DNA of 64,000 nt, taken from contig QANY01002420.1 of the NCBI GenBank assembly GCA_003255025.1, positions 1 through 64,000 of the forward strand. Direction: 5' to 3'. Below the pieces are notes generated by a model, which had not been told where the DNA came from, did no database searches, and saw only the letters and a list, made by a program, of their open reading frames with translations. Source of the stretch: Datisca glomerata. Lineage: Eukaryota; Streptophyta; Magnoliopsida; Cucurbitales; Datiscaceae. A program made the translations under genes and the position numbers. Positions 57,456 through 64,000 of this stretch are shown piece after piece. The number at the start of each line of letters is the position of its first letter. Positions within the stretch are counted from its first letter, which is position 1.

Positions 57456-60068
57456 TCCCTCCCTCTCCCCTCTGGTAAGCTGAAAAGAATGTTTCCTTTT
57501 GCTCCCCCACCAACCTTATTTTCAGGAGGTTACTACATTTGCAAGCACACACTTTGATCATCTTCCCCATTTTCAGAGGTTACTAATTTCGTTTGGGTTC
57601 CAAGCATTGATCTGAATTGAAAAAAGCTGGGATTTTCTTAAGTATGATTCTAAATTAAAGCATGGGTGATTGTTATTGAAACGATCACCATAACTGAGAT
57701 TTTCTTAATTATGATTTATAAGATTTAACCATGTGTCGACATTATCAAAGAAATGTTATGTAATGTGTTAATCGTTACTTCAAACTCACATGAATAAACT
57801 GTTAATATGTGCCAATTACAACAAAAACTATATATTTAAATATTTGTGTACTGCATGTTTATCAATCAATAAAGATACATGAGAGAAATATGTTAATAAC
57901 TGACTTTATTGATTATATGCATGTAGTAAAATCAGTAAAGGTAAAGAACATGTTGATCTCATCTAAAATCATTAATAACTTTACTAAATATGAGTAATAA
58001 CTTTACTCAGTTCGAGGTTGTAGAACTCTTTTTTTTTTAATATAAATTTCATCAGCAAACAAGAAATGGATGAGTACATGGAAGCTGTCCAAAACCGGCA
58101 GCACATCCCAGATTAAGGTATGGGTTTTAAATTAAAAGTAAAACATAAAAGAGTGGTTTGTTTTTGCATAGGAAGCCGCAAATCAAGGAGCTTCGGTTCA
58201 AACAGTGTGGTGGGTTCATTTAAGACCATCCTCTTTTGCTCCCCACCTCTACTACTTCGTATGCTTACCACAGTCCACAGACCACACCCACCCTTTGTTT
58301 TTCTGCCCACCACCGGCACCAACTACCAACCCCTCTTTACTAGTGCTCTTCCATTTACTTGTGCACTATTATTTAAAACAAATTACTTGAAGCTTGAACA
58401 AACACCTGTGAAAAGCCTCGAGCACTTGTGCTCAATCAGAGAAAATCTCATTTATTCTTGAAGTATACGATACGTACCATGTAGGTCAATGTAATATATT
58501 CGAGTTTTGTTCAACATGAATGTTGAACAAACGGGATTGGCTCAAATGTTAAAAGGTCTTGCAATTAAATTTTTGCCGCCTTACCTTGTGAGTCTTGAGT
58601 TCAAATCATTTTAAGCGCAAACAAGTCTTTAGGTATGATCAAAATTCTTAAGGTATGATCCGGCTACCCAATGGGTATGATCAAACTTCCTAATTTTATA
58701 GTAATAATGTTAGAAATTATTCAATCCATTTTTGTATCGCTCATGACAACACATATATATATATAACCCAGACATCCATTTGAAATGCATATCCCATTTG
58801 TTAGTGCCAAATGCCATTTAGCTGAAAAATCCATGGATATCAAGGTTTCACAAGCTATACTTCGAATTTCTTATGGTATGTAACTCAAACAAGTTTTTGC
58901 TAATGATAAAAATGGAGCTCTGTATGTAGGAGGTTTGGATACTAACATTACATTGTGCAATATAACACATTATAAACAAAGTTCTTTTTGCGTGTGTATA
59001 TACACATATAAAGAAGTCGTGGAGTTTCCTGATAGGACCATTTTACTGTGGTGAATCGTTAAATGTAACAGAGCTGTGTAGCCAACTATTTCTGAAATTA
59101 AAAAACTAACATTTTAAGTGGTGGTATTTAAAAAGATCGCAATGATCAAGAACTTATGAAATATAAAAATAAATTGTGATTAACCCAATGTCTTCATGAA
59201 ATTAATTTTCTTTTCCCTAGATTTTCATTTCTTATCATATATCCAAGAAGGAAAAGTTTATGAAATGAACTTACTGCTGTCTATCTTGTCTTGATGTTGT
59301 TTGCAGCAGATACTTATTCAATTATTTATAGCTTTATGCCTGAAAGGACACTGTTACCCACATAAAGAAATCTTATTCTCCATAATCCATCCATTGTAGA
59401 ACATCAAAGAGATCTCTGTTCAAGTACACACTGCTTTCAGCTTTTCATATCACCACCATTTCTCACTAAACCAAGCAGAACCAAACATATAGAATTCCCC
59501 TACACTTGCAATTAATTAGGACCTAATAAATAAATGTTCTACCATTGTTATAAACCTTGGAACTTAACATTGGAGGCATGAGGCATCCTTTTCAACTTCT
59601 GGAGTCTCCATTGACACTAACACCATTGATGCTGTTTGTCTGTACTCTGCAAACTAAGATATTTCTTTGTAGCTGAACACATTTGCAAGTTTTACTATTC
59701 ATCCACAATGTGTTTGATAGTGCCAAGGTAACACAATTTGGATTTTTGAGTCAGAAATGACCAAAATTCTTAACAGGATGGACCTAAGGCCCATTATGTT
59801 TGCACAAGAATGTCTGTTGACAATTTTATTTCACAAATACCTATTCCAAGCTAAAAAAAAATTCCATTAGGTCATCATTTAGTATTTTCAATCATAAATG
59901 TGTGAAATATATATTTGTGATTCCCTCTAAAAAGAGCAAAAAGGAGATTGATTAATCATTAGAAAAATATTAAGACACTTCTGGGGGTCAAAGATCTGGA
60001 CAGTTTGTTATAGCAAGTCTGCATGGAAAGAATTTTCTCTGGAATATTAACTGGTAAAAGTAAGTGGA
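57453..60068. other. No recognisable gene; 3' flank of desulfhydrase gene
   Basis: Mixed AT-rich sequence. Overlapping frames on both strands at 58,113-58,461 have no domain and are probably chance. A TA tract is at 58,752-58,764. The part near 60,000 is likely the 3' UTR of the gene at 60,069. Confidence 0.4.
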
Positions 60069-63000
60069 TTACATATTAACTAGAGAGCCATCTTTCAGGC
60101 TGTGAAAGTAAGATTTATACCTCTGCGCCAATCCAAACATTCCCAAAGTGCCACCAGTGTGAAGCATTACCACATCTGAAGTCGCTTTATCTGCCTTCTG
60201 AGAAAGGAGAGTAGCCATTTCCCAAGCAGCCAGAGTATACACAGGATCCACTAGGATGCCAGTTCTCTGAGCAATATTTTGGCACGTCTGTACTTCACCC
60301 TCCAGAATATTGCCGAATCTACATATACATGAAGAGAGAGACCTGTTACTTGGCAACCAACCTAATTAAAGTGGACTGAGTCTAAGGAAATAAGTATTCG
60401 GTTAATATTCAATCTATACTTTACAAAGCATAGCTCTACCCGTACTCTCTCAACAACAAATTAACATTTATATACCAATTGTGAACTCTCATTTAACAAA
60501 AAAGCACTTTTGGTTTCTACCGCTAATAACCACTTGAGTAAAGTAAGCCACGTGAAATAAAGACCGCACGATTACATGGAATTATAAATGGGAGAGAAAA
60601 AAAAAGCCCACTTTCTTGGACGGCGACGTTCTACCCAATGAACAATTCCACCATCAGTTTCATTTAAGCTTTGGTCGACAAAATTCAAACCAAAATGCCT
60701 CCTGAAGTCAGAAATTAGGCCCTTCTCCTGTTTCCTATACCCATCAATTGTATCAGCCAGTATCACAGCAGTGACCTTCCATGGGAGCCTGACATGAAGC
60801 AGTGCCAATGATTAAGTGGTTTAACAAAGCTTCGGACAGTCGATGAATCCTAAAAGAAAATTATGCAGTTTTCCAAACATTTTGTTTCTTCGGCAAATGA
60901 AAAGTGGAACACACCCCAATAATAGAGCTCCAAGCCCTAAACCAACAGCTGTAGTCCCAGTACCGGCATCTACAACAAACTTAATGGCTCTCTGTTTGCC
61001 AAACAAGTGATCTTGTGATAGGTAATGCACTAAGCGAATTAAACCTATGAAAAGAGACACTATTTAAATAAAAATGTAATAGCAATGAATTAAGAAAACC
61101 GCCCACACAATCACAATCAAAAACCAAATTGATTATATATCAAGAAGAACAAGCACACTTAGTTCATTCAAGAGAGATACTATACGAGCCTAAAAATTAT
61201 GAGTATGACATACTTAAAAGCCATAAGCCAGCACAACATGAAAGAGTGAGACCCTCTCTTTTTCTATGTTTGGCCTACTCAACTGTCAATCAGATGAACG
61301 CTGACCAATGGCAAGGGAAAGTCTTTCGTAATCACACACACGGTTTCACTAATACAAAAAACATTTAGAATGTTCATCGGGTAAGGGCATGAAACAATAT
61401 CCTGTGACATTCATGTATAATAAGAGCAGAAGTGAATACTAACCATTTAATGGAAATACATCATTGCAAATGTAAAGAAAGAGCTTAACCAATTTTTCTC
61501 AGTTACCTAGCATTGCTCCAGCATCACCTGCACCTTCGTTGATAATTGCAACCTTTCTTGGGTGGTTTTTAGCACAATTATAAGAATCCATTTGAACTGA
61601 GTTTGAAGTGTGACGTGCTTGATTCATGAGAGGAGCTTCAAAAATATCACTCAAACACATGACATCACCATCATTCCCTGCCAGCAAACCAGCATACTTC
61701 TTCAGCATTTTTTCCCTGTTTGTGTATAATGATCTGGCAATATAAGTGACATTTCCATATATCGTTGAAATCAAGTTGTATCCCGTGAGGATTTCAGGCT
61801 GCTCCCCTCGTAGAAGTAAATGTGACCTTAGTCCTCTCTCTGCACATAAAACCGCTGCAATAAACACAATCACTATATGAAGCAAGTTTCACGAGGCTCA
61901 TTTCATACAAAGAGAAATTGAAATTTTATGCAATTAAAACAAGTCTCTTACAGTCAATCCAGCAGGAGAGCACCTACCAGTAGCTGCTGTATGTGCACTT
62001 TGACAACCTCCACATGTTACCTACAGACACCTTGCTCAGCATTAGCTGGTCATGAAATTCCATAAATATAAGTAGGGCAATTAGTACCGACGAAAATGTA
62101 TAGATATACTAAAAGGCTCGATAGGGAGAGTACACAAAATTGCAGAACGACAAGGCCCAAGATCCAACTGTGTTTCAATCCACTTTATAATGTTTCCAAT
62201 GCCAAATTTGAAAAGGATAAAGCTCAAAATGATTTATCTTTGTATGCGGCCCACGGGTAAACCATAAGACAACATACCAATGTGAAATGAAATGAATGAT
62301 TGAACTTAAATAATTTGACCTTAACTATCATTATAGACATGAAATGAAAGTATATCACAACCTCGAAAAAACACCACTTGTTTCCTGAAATGCAATGCTG
62401 GTCCTAACGTAACCCTTGGGTGGGGGGGGGGGGGGGGGGGGGGNGGGGGGGGGGGGGGAGTGCTTGAGGAAAAAATCCATGCATTTTGTGCCCTGCAATT
62501 CCTTCTATACTCGTAAAGGATTTCAACATACCACATCAGTCACTGAGTGATCTTCAATAAGAGGAAGCAGTCCATCCAGTTTTCTTGCCTTATTACCATT
62601 TATCAACGGATGCAACAAATCATCCCTTATAACATAGAAGGATGGCGTGTCATCTTCCTTCTCCAGCATGGCGCAAAATGGACTGCTATCTTTTACCAAG
62701 GAAAAGTGACTAGCCGGGGATTGTACTTCCGTAGCAGAAAGCCTAATAAGATTAACTTTCGCAGCGGGATCAGACAAAATCCATTTTCTACCGAGCAATT
62801 TTGATATAAACTCTGCATTGCTAAATTTGGCACCCTAGAAATTAGGGAGAAAGGAAGAGTAAAGTATAATTCAAGTCTATCCCCGTTCTTAACATGGGAA
62901 TAGGTATTGCAGATGAATAAAATGACTGAATAAACTCAGCAGGCCGCAACGCAGTGAAGTAAAAAACATGCATTTCAAAAGGAAAAAGTAATCATGGGAG

Positions 63001-63437
63001 CTAATACTAAACCAGATTGATAGAATTATTTGGATTGGAAAGCAATAACTTTTATCATTAAAATTTGCTCAAAAGTAGCAATCCAATACAAAGACTCAGC
63101 TACAGATAAATGACAAAGACTGCAACGAAGCGAGAATAAAAGATAATTTCAGGCTCTCGGGCAAAAGTCCAACCAAAGAGCTTGACAACAGATAAGAATT
63201 CAATTAACCGTAAGCACAGCACAGCACCAACATGATAAACGTCTCACTAAGCATGGAGTAGTTCGAGAAGCTCGAAAACAAATAGCATTTCAGTAACAAA
63301 AAAGAAATCGCAGCACCAGACAATGTAACCATTCCGAGTTTAGAATGAACCTGAGCAGTATTTGTAAGGTCACCTAAGGGAAATCCGTTTTTGATTGATG
63401 CAACAACTGTTCTACTGGGAAACCATTGAAGTTTCAT
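60069..63437 (-). CDS. D-CDES2: D-cysteine desulfhydrase 2 (PLP-dependent), 7 exons
   Basis: Exons (minus): 63437-63351, 62834-62532, 62020-61978, 61854-61507, 61044-60915, 60788-60612, 60318-60069. All junctions are GT-AG and phases agree; 1,338 nt give 445 residues. It belongs to the PLP fold-type II group with ACC deaminase and D-cysteine desulfhydrase. The PLP lysine is K111 in NGNKARKL, followed by [13 protein letters not shown] across exons 2-4, [10 protein letters not shown], and the phosphate-binding [12 protein letters not shown] loop in exon 5. The C-terminus has [12 protein letters not shown] and [14 protein letters not shown]. These are family hallmarks, and the match is best to the plant mitochondrial D-CDES2 type, which breaks D-cysteine to pyruvate, ammonia and H2S. 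Exon 1 (29 residues, Arg/Ser/Val) is the likely targeting peptide. Intron 2 holds a long G run with an N. Nothing in the coding sequence is broken. Confidence 0.93.
62422..62458. repeat. Poly-G run (37 nt) with an N, inside intron 2
   Basis: G from 62,422 to 62,458 interrupted only by N at 62,444. It is C-rich on the gene's sense strand. The true length is uncertain. Confidence 0.9.
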
Positions 63438-63744
63438 GGCAGTGGATAAGTATTTGGACCTTTCTGATTCAACCTTCGTCCTTCGCGACCCACAAGAATA
63501 CCGGATAACGGATGCTACTCGTATTTTAGTCGGCGAGTCTTGCTCTGTGCTCGCTCAGTAACAGTGAAAGAGAGCTGCTGCTAATGGGACCCCCACCTAC
63601 GAAGTTTACCAAATATTAGAACGGTTATAAAAGGTTTCTTATAATCAATATTTTTTTATTGTTAATGACAGTTTATTTAAAATTGAGTGGATTATAAAGA
63701 AAAGTATTGATCTTCAATTTTTCTTAAACTGTATTCTCTGAATT
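63438..63744. promoter_or_regulatory. 5' flank of desulfhydrase gene
   Basis: Upstream sequence of the minus-strand gene. A less AT-rich 63,440-63,600 stretch is probably 5' UTR and core promoter. No clear TATA box. Beyond it a pararetrovirus fragment begins within 310 bp of the start codon. Confidence 0.45.
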
Positions 63745-64000
63745 AAGGTGTTAGGCAGTGATTTTTCAGGCAAAGATATATTAATTGGTTTTGATGCTTT
63801 CTCCTGCACCAAGAAACTTCAGATTTTATCCACTGGGATCCAGTATAAAAATTTCTTTCGTGCTTATACCCCTGTTGCAAGTCTCCTCGAGCTCCAACAA
63901 ATTCCTCCTGCTTATACCTCTTATCGTGACCAGATTCTTCCTTACTGTGCTGATAGGCATGACCAGTTTTTCCATGCTTTCCCTCTTTGAAAAAATCCCA
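63745..64000 (+). pseudogene. Pararetrovirus protease-RT junction fragment (third lineage)
   Basis: The frame from 63,748 carries GKDILIGFDAFSCTKKLQIL, then a GIQYKNFFRAYTP segment and YCADRHDQFFHAFPL, followed by a stop where the family usually has Trp (PLWKNP-like), at 63,988-63,990. This is the end of an aspartic protease and the start of RT in Caulimoviridae polyproteins. It differs strongly from the same region of copy B, so it is another lineage. It runs off the window end. Assignment rests on short motifs and could be wrong at genus level. Confidence 0.6.

Noticed and set aside
58113..58461. Overlapping frames on both strands
   Set aside because: No conserved motif in either, and both strands open equally; probably chance in a GC-richer patch.

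Overview
The window is nuclear DNA of a flowering plant, most likely a eudicot. Two conserved plant genes with GT-AG introns sit in AT-rich sequence crowded with plant mobile elements: Ty1/copia and Ty3/gypsy remnants, Helitrons, a hAT-type MITE, endogenous pararetroviruses (Caulimoviridae), and an organelle-derived insert. I cannot name the species. Three single N bases, at 3,033, 23,133 and 62,444, mark weak assembly points.

Layout. 1-5.9 kb: a pararetrovirus locus. A minus-strand movement-protein ORF is followed by a coat-protein ORF (lineage 1). Next to it, copies of a second lineage lie in opposite orientations, giving an inverted repeat of about 0.83 kb per arm, bracketed by TA/GA microsatellites. 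6.0-7.0 kb: gypsy gag-protease-RT relic (minus). 7.8-9.6 kb: 3' end of a copia element (minus). 9.7-12 kb: a copia LTR with a tRNA-Met-type primer-binding site (plus). 13.5-19.4 kb: a decayed autonomous Helitron with a recognisable 3' terminus. 22.6-24.4 kb: organelle insert with an intact psbM frame, a broken ndhC and a mitochondrial-looking stretch. 25.6-28.4 kb: a five-exon TERMINAL EAR1-like (Mei2-type) gene (minus). 32.0-36.9 kb: a copia relic whose integrase core is deleted, plus a likely 3' LTR. 36.9-38.5 kb: two kinds of tandem array (exact 59-bp units, then about 180-bp units). 40-46.2 kb: non-autonomous Helitrons. 46.7-53.7 kb: a nearly complete lineage-2 pararetrovirus with a 4.3-kb polyprotein frame, a second ORF broken by three stops, and a promoter. 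55.4-55.8 kb: a hAT MITE with a perfect 8-bp target duplication. 60.1-63.4 kb: a seven-exon D-cysteine desulfhydrase 2 gene (minus). 63.7-64.0 kb: a fragment of a third pararetrovirus type.

Only two host genes appear functional: the TEL-type RNA-binding protein (meristem and leaf-initiation regulator in its family) and the PLP-dependent D-cysteine desulfhydrase. They are unrelated in pathway. Everything else is mobile, viral or organellar sequence in various states of decay. The most interesting structure is the inverted pair of pararetrovirus segments at 3.0-5.8 kb. If transcribed, it would fold into a long near-perfect hairpin matching the nearly complete viral copy 42 kb away in the same window.
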